Positions 42,902 through 51,930 of a stretch of 64,000 nt of DNA are shown in pieces. The first letter of the stretch is position 1; every line of letters begins with the position of its first letter. A model generated the notes under the pieces. It searched no databases. It was given only the letters and a program-made list of their open reading frames with translations, and had not been told where the DNA came from. The translations under genes and the position numbers were made by a program. The DNA comes from Ignavibacteriales bacterium (GTDB lineage Bacteria; Bacteroidota; Ignavibacteria; UBA10030), in assembly GCA_026390575.1 (NCBI GenBank), contig JAPLFR010000015.1:233101-297100 (forward strand), read 5' to 3'.

Positions 42902-45766
42902 TTACCGGCGCACCTGTTCCGAAACCCAGCTCAGGTATGCTTCTAAGCGTGTAAGGAAGTTGAGATACGCAGTTGACCAATCGGCTGGATTGTCGGGTCT
43001 GTTTTTACCGAGCAACTCTTGAAATACGCGCGATACTTCAACGGCAATTTTCTTTTTACCCTCTTCAATGACGGCTTCGACATCGGAAGAATAATACGCG
43101 CGCAGATTTCGGATATCTTGGCGAACGCGAGCTTCTGGACCCTTGCTTGCAAAGAAGGATAAATCTGTATTCTGTCCGCCGGACATTTCGTAGATAAGCA
43201 TGTTCCATTTTTCCATCACACCACGGAAATGCTTTTCATTTTCGCATAGATCCAAAGGCAGTTTACGCAATGCCTGTTCCGTTGCAAAGGAATTGCGGAA
43301 GATCAGATCGCCTCCTACGAATTGCGACACAAGATTTACATCGGTGCGCCAGCCGAGCACACGCTGTACTGCAGTGAAAACCTCTTGATCCTTGTCGTGT
43401 CCGGTGTTGGCGGCCGCTTTCGTTTCCCATTGTCTCGACATCATTTTCATGTAGATTTCGAGTTCGTGATCCACCTTCTCTTTTGGCGCGTTCATCGATT
43501 CCGCTGGAACAACTGTTTGTGGCTTATTGCGGTACAGCTTATAAAGTTCTTCGCGCTGCATTTGATTGAGATCATCGAATTTTTTTACAGCGCCACTACA
43601 GGATAATTGCTGTTCATCTGCTTGCGCCTGAAGCAGCATCAACAACCGTGTGAAGAGTCGATCATGATACAAAGATCTGAAGTGCGACATATCTGCAATG
43701 ACATACAAGTCTTCGCCGACGCAGGAAAAAACCGTGTTGAAGAGACGTGCAATTTTGTGTTCACCGATCTTTTTATCATCGATGGAGCGCATGGTGTAAT
43801 CCACACCTGCCATCGTTGTGTCAAAAATAACTGCGTTTTTACGCCGGTTGCAAAAACTTTGTGGCGTGCCGACTTCAACATTTTTAATCCCCTGAACCCG
43901 TAATTGCAGCTTCGTGTAAAGTGTTGGACCGGTAAACGGAAGAATGACTCCCACGTCCAATGCACCTCGATCGGATTCCATGAGCGCATGCTTCACACAT
44001 TCGATAACTTGCTTTGTGTGGAGTTCATTATAGGGCAGGATTTTTTTCTTACCGGCATATTGCTTACATCGAGATCGGACCTTGCTTGTATCAATAAAAT
44101 AAATTTTACCATTTGCTTTTGGCGAGGCATGGACAGTGATCTTTTCATCAAATAAAACCGACGCCATAAACAACGATAATTTTGGAGTTGTAGCATTAAG
44201 CGATTTCATGAAAATAGACCAGCTTGGATTCCGTTCGGACCAATCGAAGAGCCGATGCAGTTCAGTTGTCTTTGCTACGTACAGAAAAATATCCCTCTGA
44301 AGCCAATGTTCGTTTTGCTCATCTGAAGAAACAGATTCGGGTTCTACCTGAAACGGATCGCCTGCAATAACAAATTTATCTTTCGCCAGCGTTGATAATG
44401 CGGCAAGCGTTGGCAGGTTGACGCGTTGAGCTTCATCCACAATCACGAGATCGAACTGCTGATTCCGTATGGCAGGATCTATTAATGCTGCAGAAATACC
44501 GGTGGCAATAAAGAGCTTTGAACGAAGCAATGCTTGTTCGTCCACAGAAATAAAATCTTCCACTGCTTTTGTTACTTTTTCCAAGCCGCCTAAATCATCA
44601 ATTCTCTTGCCGATTTCTCTAAATTCCATTTGCTCCCGCGGCGTGATTGGTGCATCAAGTTCAATAGTTGTGATTTCATTCGAGATCGTTTGCTGAATGG
44701 AGAGCAATCGCTTGTAGTTCTGCTGCTCGCGCGTTAGTTGTTCGTGTGCAAGCTCAACATCATTCTTGGAAAATCCCTTCTTCATACGCTCAAGGAGCGA
44801 TGAGTTTTCTAATTCAACGATGACTTGATTAAGTTCAGTAATTTCATTCGATGCTTGATCGATTTGTTTGCGAAGCTCTGCCAGTCGGTCGCGTTTCTCC
44901 TGTACCCTATGATAGAAGTCTTCATGAAGAATTTGCTTAATTTTAATTTGCCAGTACGCGTTCAACAATGCAACTCGTTCTTGAAACACCTTACGCTTTT
45001 CAGCTTTTGCAGTTTCCACTTGGTGCTCAAACGAGTACGGTGCAATGGTATCGAAGACACCAGGTGACGGGAGATCGACACGCGCAGCAAATTTTGCCAT
45101 CTTGATGCCAAGTTGATCACCAAAACTTACGGTTTTTAAAAGCATTGAATCGACATTATCATTCGATGGCGCAACAAACAGTACTTTTCGGCCGGCTTTT
45201 AAATAGCTGAGCGCAGTGAGCGCTAATACGTGTGTCTTGCCGGAAAGAATAGGACCCCACACCATCGTGACTCTGTTCTGTAAAATTTTTTTCACAGTCT
45301 CGAGTTGTTCATGAGATGTTGTCGCGACACCATTTGTTTCAAAACTCACGATGTGACTGTTTCTTTTATCTGTCGGTTCAAAGAGGAGATGCGGAATAAG
45401 AGATCTCACATCAAGCTTTTGGAGTAAATCAATAATTGGTTTGTGTTCGTCTTCATAATTCCAGGAACAGTTTGTTTCCGGAAGAGAAGCACCAAAATCT
45501 TGCGGCAACGCTACAATGAAAAATTGATTTTCCATGGAAATAACATTGCCGATGACGCTGATGGGTTGTTGCTGCCCAAACGTGAATGTGGCACGTTCTG
45601 TGGTGCGGAGAAGAATGTCCTCAGGAATTTCAAAACGATAGTACGTGTATCCGGCAAATGCACCGATGCGTTCGCCGCTGAACAGTCGTATCTCCCGGCG
45701 AGTAGCTTTGAGCTGCTCAAGTTCTTTCTGAAGTGCTTCGGCCAGTTGTATAAATAATTCTTTCAC
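42902..45766 (-). CDS. Divergent superfamily 1 (Upf1/DNA2-like) helicase-like ATPase
   Basis: This is a 954-residue protein. Walker A is GPILSGKT at 171-178 and Walker B is VIVDEAQR at 442-448. Motif III-like GDPFQVEP is at 469-476. A coiled coil at about 250-370 is inserted between the two. The second RecA-like domain is recognisable (VGVILPFTGPT, VGTPQSFCN), but motif V has FCNRRKN in place of the usual F/Q-G-R-E. The motif VI region (NTVFSCVGEDLYVIAD) lacks the usual arginine. The final 200 residues match nothing I know. It may be a strand-remodelling ATPase or have lost helicase activity. It diverges from the hpnE-like gene. Confidence 0.72.
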   Translation of the reverse strand: MKELFIQLAEALQKELEQLKATRREIRLFSGERIGAFAGYTYYRFEIPEDILLRTTERATFTFGQQQPISVIGNVISMENQFFIVALPQDFGASLPETNCSWNYEDEHKPIIDLLQKLDVRSLIPHLLFEPTDKRNSHIVSFETNGVATTSHEQLETVKKILQNRVTMVWGPILSGKTHVLALTALSYLKAGRKVLFVAPSNDNVDSMLLKTVSFGDQLGIKMAKFAARVDLPSPGVFDTIAPYSFEHQVETAKAEKRKVFQERVALLNAYWQIKIKQILHEDFYHRVQEKRDRLAELRKQIDQASNEITELNQVIVELENSSLLERMKKGFSKNDVELAHEQLTREQQNYKRLLSIQQTISNEITTIELDAPITPREQMEFREIGKRIDDLGGLEKVTKAVEDFISVDEQALLRSKLFIATGISAALIDPAIRNQQFDLVIVDEAQRVNLPTLAALSTLAKDKFVIAGDPFQVEPESVSSDEQNEHWLQRDIFLYVAKTTELHRLFDWSERNPSWSIFMKSLNATTPKLSLFMASVLFDEKITVHASPKANGKIYFIDTSKVRSRCKQYAGKKKILPYNELHTKQVIECVKHALMESDRGALDVGVILPFTGPTLYTKLQLRVQGIKNVEVGTPQSFCNRRKNAVIFDTTMAGVDYTMRSIDDKKIGEHKIARLFNTVFSCVGEDLYVIADMSHFRSLYHDRLFTRLLMLLQAQADEQQLSCSGAVKKFDDLNQMQREELYKLYRNKPQTVVPAESMNAPKEKVDHELEIYMKMMSRQWETKAAANTGHDKDQEVFTAVQRVLGWRTDVNLVSQFVGGDLIFRNSFATEQALRKLPLDLCENEKHFRGVMEKWNMLIYEMSGGQNTDLSFFASKGPEARVRQDIRNLRAYYSSDVEAVIEEGKKKIAVEVSRVFQELLGKNRPDNPADWSTAYLNFLTRLEAYLSWVSEQVRR

Positions 45767-45857
45767 GTTTGCCTTGAAAGCTTCTTCGGTGGGTACACTT
45801 CACTTTCTTAAAGCACAAATTCATCTTTAAAGTATAAGTTTTGTGAACAAAGTCAAG

Positions 45858-45871
45858 ATACGTATACGTAT
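45858..45871. promoter_or_regulatory. 14-bp palindrome in a divergent promoter region
   Basis: ATACGTATACGTAT is a perfect palindrome lying between the minus-strand helicase-like gene (start 45766) and the plus-strand hpnE-like gene (start 45934). A second inverted repeat, TCTCAT-A-ATGAGA at 45914-45926, overlaps the GAGAGAAG ribosome-binding site of the latter. Either could bind a dimeric regulator. No regulator gene is adjacent. Confidence 0.35.
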
Positions 45872-45933
45872 GCTTTCCGAAAAACTCAAGGATTTGAACT
45901 GATATTTTATTATTCTCATAATGAGAGAAGTGT

Positions 45934-47310
45934 ATGCATACATATGATACTATAATTTTCGGCGGTGGGATAAGCGGATTAAGCGCGGCAGTGGAATTAT
46001 CGGCCCTCGGCCGTAGAATCTTATTATTGGAACAACGCGGGTACTGCGGCGGACGGACGCATTCTTTTCTCGATGCCGCAACAGGCAGCTCAGTGGATAA
46101 CGGTCAGCATCTGATGATGGGATGCTACCACGCAACACGCCGATTTTTGCGATTGATTGGCACTGAGCATCTTGCATTGCTCCAGCCGGCGCTTCATATT
46201 GATTTTTTGCGTCCATCTCAAAAATACAATCATCTTGATTGTCACCGGTTTCCTGCACCTTTCAACCTACTTGTTGGCTTGCTTGGATTCACCGCAATTC
46301 CATTCAAAGACCGCTTAAAAATGCTTCTGGTTGCAAAGGAATTGAAGCACACGTCGCCTGAAAAAGAGCTGGAATTGGATCATCTTACCGTAGAAGCATG
46401 GCTCACTAAGCTGAGGCAGTCTGACATCAGTAGAAAGTTTTTATGGGATGTTATTACGATTGGTTCGCTGAATAATTATCCAAAGAATGTTTCGGCGCTG
46501 ATGTTGTTCCGCGTTCTGCGAGCGGCATTTCTTGGAAATACTGAAAATGCCAGTCTGTTGATTCCGCGTGTAGGTCTGAGTGAGTTATTTGTGGATCCGG
46601 CGGTGCAATTTATCAAAGCTCACGGTGGTGAAGTGCGCACCGGTATGGGTGTAGAGCGTATAATAGTGGAGGGAACACATGTTCGATCAGTACGAACCTC
46701 AGAAGGGAAGGATTTTCATGCGGAGTCATTCATCAGTGCAATTCCGTGGTATTCGTTCGAAGAAATTCTATCGGCAAGTCGTAAAGATTCGAAATTCGAA
46801 AGTGATCAAAAAGTTTTCATTGCAGACAACCGCGTAAGAGAAAACTTTAAATCTTCACCTATCATCTCCATTCATCTTTGGCTTGACCGGGAAGTTACCG
46901 ACCTCGACTTCGCCTCATTACTGGAAACTCGCATCCAATGGTTCTTCAATAAGAGTACGTTGTTGAATGAAAAGAAAGAAGTATCAGCTGCCTGTCAGTA
47001 TCTTTCGCTCGTTATCAGCGGTGCGGAGGAATTTGTTAAATTGAATAAAAAGCAATTAGCAGAAATTGCGATGGAAGATTTACAGCGAGTCCTACCGCAC
47101 GCACAGAACGCAAAAGTAATTCACTCATTGGTGATAAAAGAGAAGCGAGCCACGTTTTTACCTTCACCAGGTCTTGAAGCGCTTCGTCCAAACGCACGAA
47201 CAAAATGTGAAAATCTCTTTCTCGCCGGTGATTGGACTGCAACCGGGTATCCTGCCACGATCGAAGGAGCTGTCATGAGCGGAAGAAGAGCAGCGGAGTT
47301 GATTGGGTGA
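45934..47310 (+). CDS. FAD-dependent amine oxidase-type enzyme, HpnE-like
   Basis: This 458-residue flavoprotein has an N-terminal FAD-binding motif GGGISGLSAAVEL. A VDNGQHLMMGCYHATRRF segment resembles hydroxysqualene dehydroxylase (HpnE), which makes squalene in hopanoid synthesis. The C terminus AGDWTATGYPATIEGAVMSG is the usual FAD-closing motif. Other carotenoid desaturase-type enzymes share this fold, so the exact substrate is open. No squalene synthase (hpnCD) or cyclase is in the window. GAGAGAAG precedes the ATG. Confidence 0.75.
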   Translation: MHTYDTIIFGGGISGLSAAVELSALGRRILLLEQRGYCGGRTHSFLDAATGSSVDNGQHLMMGCYHATRRFLRLIGTEHLALLQPALHIDFLRPSQKYNHLDCHRFPAPFNLLVGLLGFTAIPFKDRLKMLLVAKELKHTSPEKELELDHLTVEAWLTKLRQSDISRKFLWDVITIGSLNNYPKNVSALMLFRVLRAAFLGNTENASLLIPRVGLSELFVDPAVQFIKAHGGEVRTGMGVERIIVEGTHVRSVRTSEGKDFHAESFISAIPWYSFEEILSASRKDSKFESDQKVFIADNRVRENFKSSPIISIHLWLDREVTDLDFASLLETRIQWFFNKSTLLNEKKEVSAACQYLSLVISGAEEFVKLNKKQLAEIAMEDLQRVLPHAQNAKVIHSLVIKEKRATFLPSPGLEALRPNARTKCENLFLAGDWTATGYPATIEGAVMSGRRAAELIG

Positions 47311-47366
47311 TCGGGAGCTTCGCGGATATGAGTTACCAGGACTTGTCCAAGAAATCACAAATGTTA

Positions 47367-47390
47367 GCGTCAGGAGGTAACTCCTGACGC
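47367..47390. repeat. Perfect 10-bp-stem palindrome between convergent genes
   Basis: GCGTCAGGAG and CTCCTGACGC pair perfectly around GTAA. It lies between the convergent hpnE-like and DUF4139 genes. On neither strand is the hairpin followed by a T-tract (an A run follows on the plus strand), so it is not a standard terminator. It may be a small dispersed palindromic element or a transcript-end structure. Confidence 0.55.
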
Positions 47391-47403
47391 CACTAAAAAA
47401 GCA

Positions 47404-47452
47404 ATCAGCGAAATCTGTAATCTGTGTAAAATCTGTTCCATCTGTGAAATCA
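47404..47452. repeat. 49-nt dispersed repeat, copy 1
   Basis: This 49-nt segment aligns without gaps to 63752-63800 at 40 of 49 positions. Both consist of ATCTG-type words at short spacing, beginning ATCAGCG and ending GAAATCA. It lies just after the DUF4139 stop codon on that gene's 3' side. Confidence 0.55.
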
Positions 47453-47453
47453 C

Positions 47454-48977
47454 TTACCAGTTATATCGTATCGTGTAGGTAATTACTTTTTCTTCATCCT
47501 TCTTGAGTTTCACTGGGAACTTGATTGTCGTCTGATCCACCTTCTCCCACATAGCATTGCTCTTCGTAATGTCCCATTCATTCCAGCGCCATGGATGTTC
47601 ATAGACCATGACTTCCACAGGTTCGGATTTATGATTGCGTACTTTGATTTCAAACGTCTCATCAACAACGTGTCCAGGTACAATGACACGGAAATTTTGC
47701 TGAGTGCGTTCGCCAACGATGTCAAAGGCGTTACCGAGATAGAGTTTTATTTCTTCGTCCTTCGGCGTATGGTCAATTTCATCTTCGCCCACAAACTGTT
47801 CTTTGCCGTCATCATCGCGTTTATAGACGCGCACTTTACCCTTCGGTAATGCAATACCAAGTCCGTCTTTCTCCTCGTTTTTGAATGTAACAAACACACC
47901 AATCTTTTTGTTGGACTGCTGACCAAAGCTCGCCTGCTCGCGGTAGGAATAATTGTTAGACCAGTACCGCCACTGATTGGACAAACCGTCATAAATAAAA
48001 ACTTTTTTAGTGAAAACATTTTTTGCCGAAGTAAGTTCGATTTGTTTTGTCTCGTTGTTGCTGATGTCTGTCTTGCGTTGCAGCGAATAAAGCTTGTATT
48101 CAAAAAGTTCCTTCTGCTGGAATTGAGGGGCTGCTGCGTCTGCTTCCATCATGCTCATAGATTTTCTCATGCCTAAACCGGCTTGTGCTTCCTTTACAAG
48201 ATTCACATCGCCTGCAACTAACTTCAATCCTGCGTTTTTAAATGTTGTTCCGGAATTATTTATGATTGTCACCCAGCCGGTTAAATCCACCTGTGCATCA
48301 TTTGCATCGAGTAGTGCGACATAGTTGCAACTCCACGTCAACTGTCCAGCTAAATAACTGATTTCTGTTTTATGTTCACCTTGTTTGGAATTTGTCACGA
48401 GCCATTCGAGCTGAGGCTTGAGGATCAATCCCTCCGGCAACGCCGGAAGGATGAGCCTGCCTGCGGGAGAGATTTCAATCTTTCCGTTGATCTCCGCAAT
48501 CATTTGTCCTGTCATATAATACGGTGCACTGCCGCTATACGGATTATATCCCGGTTGAGGCTGCCAGCCCGTAGCAAGGAGTTTCCCTTTGACGGTATAC
48601 TCTTTCTTTGATTCATTGTCTGTCCTGATAAACTCCACTTCTTTGCCGATATATTTTTCCATGAGCTTGGCTTCGTGAACAAGATCGTACTGGTAATTTT
48701 GTTCCAGCACCTTTACTGCCGACGGATCGGTAAGACTGGAAAAGTGAAGCGATGTGCCATCGAGGGTAGCTGGAATATCAGGAATGGTAATACGATTCAA
48801 TCCTTTTAATAAATCAATTGTACGTTCTTCGCGCACGAGCGCAAGATTTTGGTTATAGATTGTCAGATCGACTGATATTCGTTCACTGGCAGATTGTTTT
48901 ATTTGTGCTGGAGAATGAGAACCAATGACGATCAACCAGCAAAAAACGAGAAATGACAAATAGACATTCTTTTTCAT
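47454..48977 (-). CDS. DUF4139-domain secreted protein
   Basis: This 507-residue protein has a signal peptide (about residues 1-25) and the DUF4139 architecture: an N-terminal domain with the TIYNQNLALVREER opening and a large beta-rich C-terminal domain ending KDEEKVITYTIRYNW. The DUF4139 family has no established enzyme activity. The frame is open from a TTG at 48995, but the ATG at 48977 with GGGAG upstream is preferred. It is convergent with the hpnE-like gene and separated from it by the palindrome and the 49-nt repeat. Confidence 0.82.
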   Translation of the reverse strand: MKKNVYLSFLVFCWLIVIGSHSPAQIKQSASERISVDLTIYNQNLALVREERTIDLLKGLNRITIPDIPATLDGTSLHFSSLTDPSAVKVLEQNYQYDLVHEAKLMEKYIGKEVEFIRTDNESKKEYTVKGKLLATGWQPQPGYNPYSGSAPYYMTGQMIAEINGKIEISPAGRLILPALPEGLILKPQLEWLVTNSKQGEHKTEISYLAGQLTWSCNYVALLDANDAQVDLTGWVTIINNSGTTFKNAGLKLVAGDVNLVKEAQAGLGMRKSMSMMEADAAAPQFQQKELFEYKLYSLQRKTDISNNETKQIELTSAKNVFTKKVFIYDGLSNQWRYWSNNYSYREQASFGQQSNKKIGVFVTFKNEEKDGLGIALPKGKVRVYKRDDDGKEQFVGEDEIDHTPKDEEIKLYLGNAFDIVGERTQQNFRVIVPGHVVDETFEIKVRNHKSEPVEVMVYEHPWRWNEWDITKSNAMWEKVDQTTIKFPVKLKKDEEKVITYTIRYNW

Positions 48978-49065
48978 AGCCGACTCCCTGTTCAATGTAG
49001 AGTGCTAAGAGTTTATGCAGATAATATATAAAATGTGAAGTAGCTCTGTTACCAAATTTATTCTA

Positions 49066-49977
49066 TCAAGTAGACGTAACGGTTTTGCGTGTTGCCATTA
49101 TATCCCACAGTTTCATCAAAGCCGGTGCGATAGCAAGTGCAAGAAATGCTACTAATACTCCAACCACAGCATCAGTCACATAATGGTAACGGCAATAAAA
49201 TGTGGAAATGTAAAGTGAAAGAATAATTGGCGTCAGAACCCAGAATGATGGACGATGATACCGATAAGCCATCACCCACATAATGGTTGCGGCGGCTGTA
49301 TGCGGACTGGGAATCGATCCGCCGGCAAAGTGCAGGTACTTCCGCATGCACTCACCAAGAAATGTCCACATCCAACCGTCTAACGGAACAGTGTATAACT
49401 GTTTGATATAATGCATCGGACTTGCAACAGGAAAAAGAATAAAGCCAATATCACAGAGAATGTTAGTGAATCCGAGTGTAAAGAAGTAATCCTCCATTGC
49501 CAGCTCGCCGCGTAAATAATAAATGATTCCGCATAGAACTGGATACATCGGTACATAAATGACGTAAGAAAACATCATCCATTCCGTCAGCGGCTTAGAA
49601 ATAAAGTCTTCTATCCACAGCGTTGGCTGCACATTGAATACCCATTGCTCAAAATCGAGCACATAATCGTCCATCCATCTGCCGTAAATGAGTAACTGGA
49701 ATTTATCGACAGCCCCGAAGAGATACGCATAGGTAAGCACAATCGGAACCATGCGGAGAAAAAACTTCCAGAATTTTTTCGTTGCGTGTTCGCTGAATTG
49801 GTTGAAGAGAATATACGCAATGGCGACGGCGATATTCTTGAGAACGAGTATCCACCAACCATCGATCCGATAAGAAAAGATGATCGCGAGTAAACTGAAA
49901 ACAGCAAGCGTTGCAAGAATCAATCCATCTGTTGCACGAAGTTGGAGTTTGCCGATTGTCAATCGTTTGTTCGTCAT
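49066..49977 (-). CDS. PAP2-superfamily membrane phosphatase
   Basis: This 303-residue membrane protein has about seven hydrophobic segments. The active-site motifs of the inositolphosphotransferase-like PAP2_3 group are visible: GGSIPSPHTAAATI and YCRYHYVTDAVVG, giving the catalytic histidines and an aspartate. It probably acts on lipid phosphates at the membrane. The ATG at 49977 was chosen over an open frame that extends into the upstream hairpin region (49998-50079). It lies downstream of the CPBP gene on the same strand, with hairpins between. Confidence 0.8.
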   Translation of the reverse strand: MTNKRLTIGKLQLRATDGLILATLAVFSLLAIIFSYRIDGWWILVLKNIAVAIAYILFNQFSEHATKKFWKFFLRMVPIVLTYAYLFGAVDKFQLLIYGRWMDDYVLDFEQWVFNVQPTLWIEDFISKPLTEWMMFSYVIYVPMYPVLCGIIYYLRGELAMEDYFFTLGFTNILCDIGFILFPVASPMHYIKQLYTVPLDGWMWTFLGECMRKYLHFAGGSIPSPHTAAATIMWVMAYRYHRPSFWVLTPIILSLYISTFYCRYHYVTDAVVGVLVAFLALAIAPALMKLWDIMATRKTVTST

Positions 49978-50020
49978 AGTCTTTCTAATCTTAGGATACC
50001 TTCCGAAGGGCTGGAAGCCT

Positions 50021-50047
50021 AAAAATGATGTACGCAAAGCGTACATC
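50021..50047 (-). terminator. Terminator hairpin after the CPBP gene
   Basis: On the minus strand, GATGTACGC and GCGTACATC form a perfect 9-bp stem with loop TTT, followed by ATTTTT. This is a good intrinsic terminator for the epimerase-CPBP transcript and would separate it from the PAP2 gene. Confidence 0.65.
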
Positions 50048-50056
50048 AAATTCTAG

Positions 50057-50079
50057 AGAAAACCTTCGGAAGGTTTTCT
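50057..50079 (-). terminator. Second hairpin touching the CPBP stop codon
   Basis: AGAAAACCTT and AAGGTTTTCT form a perfect 10-bp stem with a 3-nt loop, starting at the last base of the CPBP stop codon. It contains CCTTCGGAAGG. A related CCTTCCGAAGG occurs in inverted form at 49999-50009, so the two hairpins may be parts of one nested palindromic element. Confidence 0.55.
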
Positions 50080-50801
50080 TAGCCAAAGCATATAAAATAA
50101 TCCAGCGAGATTCCGAGTATCCAGTGTGTTGCGATTGAAGGCCAGATTGATTTTGATCGATAGACCATAATTCCCCATACAAGTCCGCCAAGGATAGAAC
50201 TGTAAATCTCGCTATCCGGTTTGCCGATATGGACTATGCACGAGAGCGCTACCTGCACAAGGATTGCACCCCAAACGCCGAAGCGGTCGGTTAATCCGAA
50301 TTGCATAAATCCGCGGAAAAATAGTTCCCAGCCGAAGTAAAAAATGAGATAGGCAACGGCATGGATTGCAAACATCGGCATCGACTCACCGGCGCCTTTG
50401 TACAAAGGATACTCTGCAATGTACTGTGGATCCTTTGCTGAAGGATAGGACAGCGCTACCATCACGGCTCCGATAACCAGCGCTACAGGAATCCAGAATT
50501 TCCAATCTCCAATTTGTAATCCATAATCAGCGAGAGGCTCCTTAAAAACAAACTTGATGACGGCGATTGCAATGACGCCGAGCAGAACAAAGGCGGAAAG
50601 ATAATTGTACCACTCCGCTGTCATGGCAGCGCTATTGAAAATGAGAAGTTTGTCGCTGAGATGAGCCAGGTAAAATGATTTAGAACCGTAGTATTTCCAC
50701 GTTGTAAGAACGAGCGGTGCAAGGAGAAGTATGATTGCCGGTTTCTTGTTCTCTTTGGAAAAAAATGCAGGGAGCGAAAAAAAATTCTCGAGACTCTTCA
50801 T
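50079..50801 (-). CDS. CPBP-family intramembrane metalloprotease
   Basis: This 240-residue membrane protein of the CPBP (Abi/CAAX protease-like) family has about seven helices. Catalytic motifs are GWELFFRG (one glutamate where many members have two), the CIVHIGKP histidine and THWILG near the C terminus. Its substrate is unknown; members process prenylated proteins or bacteriocin-related peptides. It overlaps the upstream epimerase gene by 4 nt (ATGA), so the two are co-translated. Confidence 0.82.
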   Translation of the reverse strand: MKSLENFFSLPAFFSKENKKPAIILLLAPLVLTTWKYYGSKSFYLAHLSDKLLIFNSAAMTAEWYNYLSAFVLLGVIAIAVIKFVFKEPLADYGLQIGDWKFWIPVALVIGAVMVALSYPSAKDPQYIAEYPLYKGAGESMPMFAIHAVAYLIFYFGWELFFRGFMQFGLTDRFGVWGAILVQVALSCIVHIGKPDSEIYSSILGGLVWGIMVYRSKSIWPSIATHWILGISLDYFICFG

Positions 50802-51817
50802 GATTTATTCTTCCGAAGTTCACGTTGCTGTAAAATCCATTCGTACGTCAATCGTACGCCTTCCCTCAGCGGAGTAAACGTGTATCCAAGTTCACGTTCG
50901 GCTTTGGTACACGAGAATGCCCAATCCTGTAGAAATGTTTCCACCCAGCCGGTAGTGATTTGCGGGTAGATGCCGAATTTTTCTGCTGCGAATTTCTGGA
51001 TACCACCGTACGCAAGTCCTACTTTAGGTGGAAGATTGATCTGGAAATGTTTCCTGCCGCTTACTTCATCCACCAGTTCGTAGAAATGTTTCAGGGATGC
51101 ATTTTCGCCGCCGATAATATACCGCTCGCCAATGCGCCCTTTTTCCATTGCAAGGATATGTCCACGTACGAGATCATCTACTAAAACATAATTCCCAATA
51201 TTAACGCCGCGGTTGAGAAGAATTGGCACCAAACCGCGATCGTACTGATCAATCATTAAACTGACGGAATTTCCTTCCGTCAGTTTACCGGGGCCGTACA
51301 CGCGTGTGGGATTTACCAAGACGACAGGAAATTCTTCAGTCGCCATTTTGATTGCTTCTTTTTCTGCGATCGCCTTTGTCTCTTCATATTCTGTGTAGTA
51401 TTTCGATGTGATGCGAAGCATTGTTTCGTTGCCGATGATACCGGGCGTCGTAGGTCCAAAAGTAACGATGGTGGATGTCCACACCACCCGCTGAATGCCG
51501 GCTTGCCTGGCGGCGTCGAATACATTTTGCATACCGAGGACGTTATGGTCATGGAATATTTTTGGATCTCGCGCCCAGTTCTTGGCATATGCCGCAAGGT
51601 GAAAAACGTGCGTGCAGCCACTCATCCCTGCAATAAGAGAATCACGATCCATAATATCGCCTTGGACCAGCTTAATATTTTCATTATGAAGTCCTTCGCG
51701 ATTACTTTTGGCGCGTGTCAATGCATGAACCGAGTGCCCCTGACGGACCAGTTCGTTGACAAGCTTTGTGCCGATAAAACCGGTCGCGCCGGTCACAAAA
51801 AAAGTTGTTGGCTTCAT
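50798..51817 (-). CDS. NAD-dependent epimerase/dehydratase
   Basis: This 339-residue extended short-chain dehydrogenase has the Rossmann motif GATGFIG at 10-16, WTST at 113-116 and the catalytic pair Tyr144-x3-Lys148. The HLAAYAKNW and NVLGMQNVFDAARQAGIQRVV segments resemble dihydroflavonol reductase-like and HpnA-like epimerases. An HpnE-like enzyme is encoded about 4 kb away, so a hopanoid or polar-lipid role is possible but unproven. It is coupled to the CPBP protease gene. Confidence 0.82.
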   Translation of the reverse strand: MKPTTFFVTGATGFIGTKLVNELVRQGHSVHALTRAKSNREGLHNENIKLVQGDIMDRDSLIAGMSGCTHVFHLAAYAKNWARDPKIFHDHNVLGMQNVFDAARQAGIQRVVWTSTIVTFGPTTPGIIGNETMLRITSKYYTEYEETKAIAEKEAIKMATEEFPVVLVNPTRVYGPGKLTEGNSVSLMIDQYDRGLVPILLNRGVNIGNYVLVDDLVRGHILAMEKGRIGERYIIGGENASLKHFYELVDEVSGRKHFQINLPPKVGLAYGGIQKFAAEKFGIYPQITTGWVETFLQDWAFSCTKAERELGYTFTPLREGVRLTYEWILQQRELRKNKS

Positions 51818-51930
51818 TTGTTCTTTCTTTGAAGCGGCAGGATTACCGCCATAGTTATATTTAGACTGTGATTAAGGTAGAAAAAAATGGTGCGAGAGAC
51901 AACGAAGAACTCTGAAATCTCATACAGACA

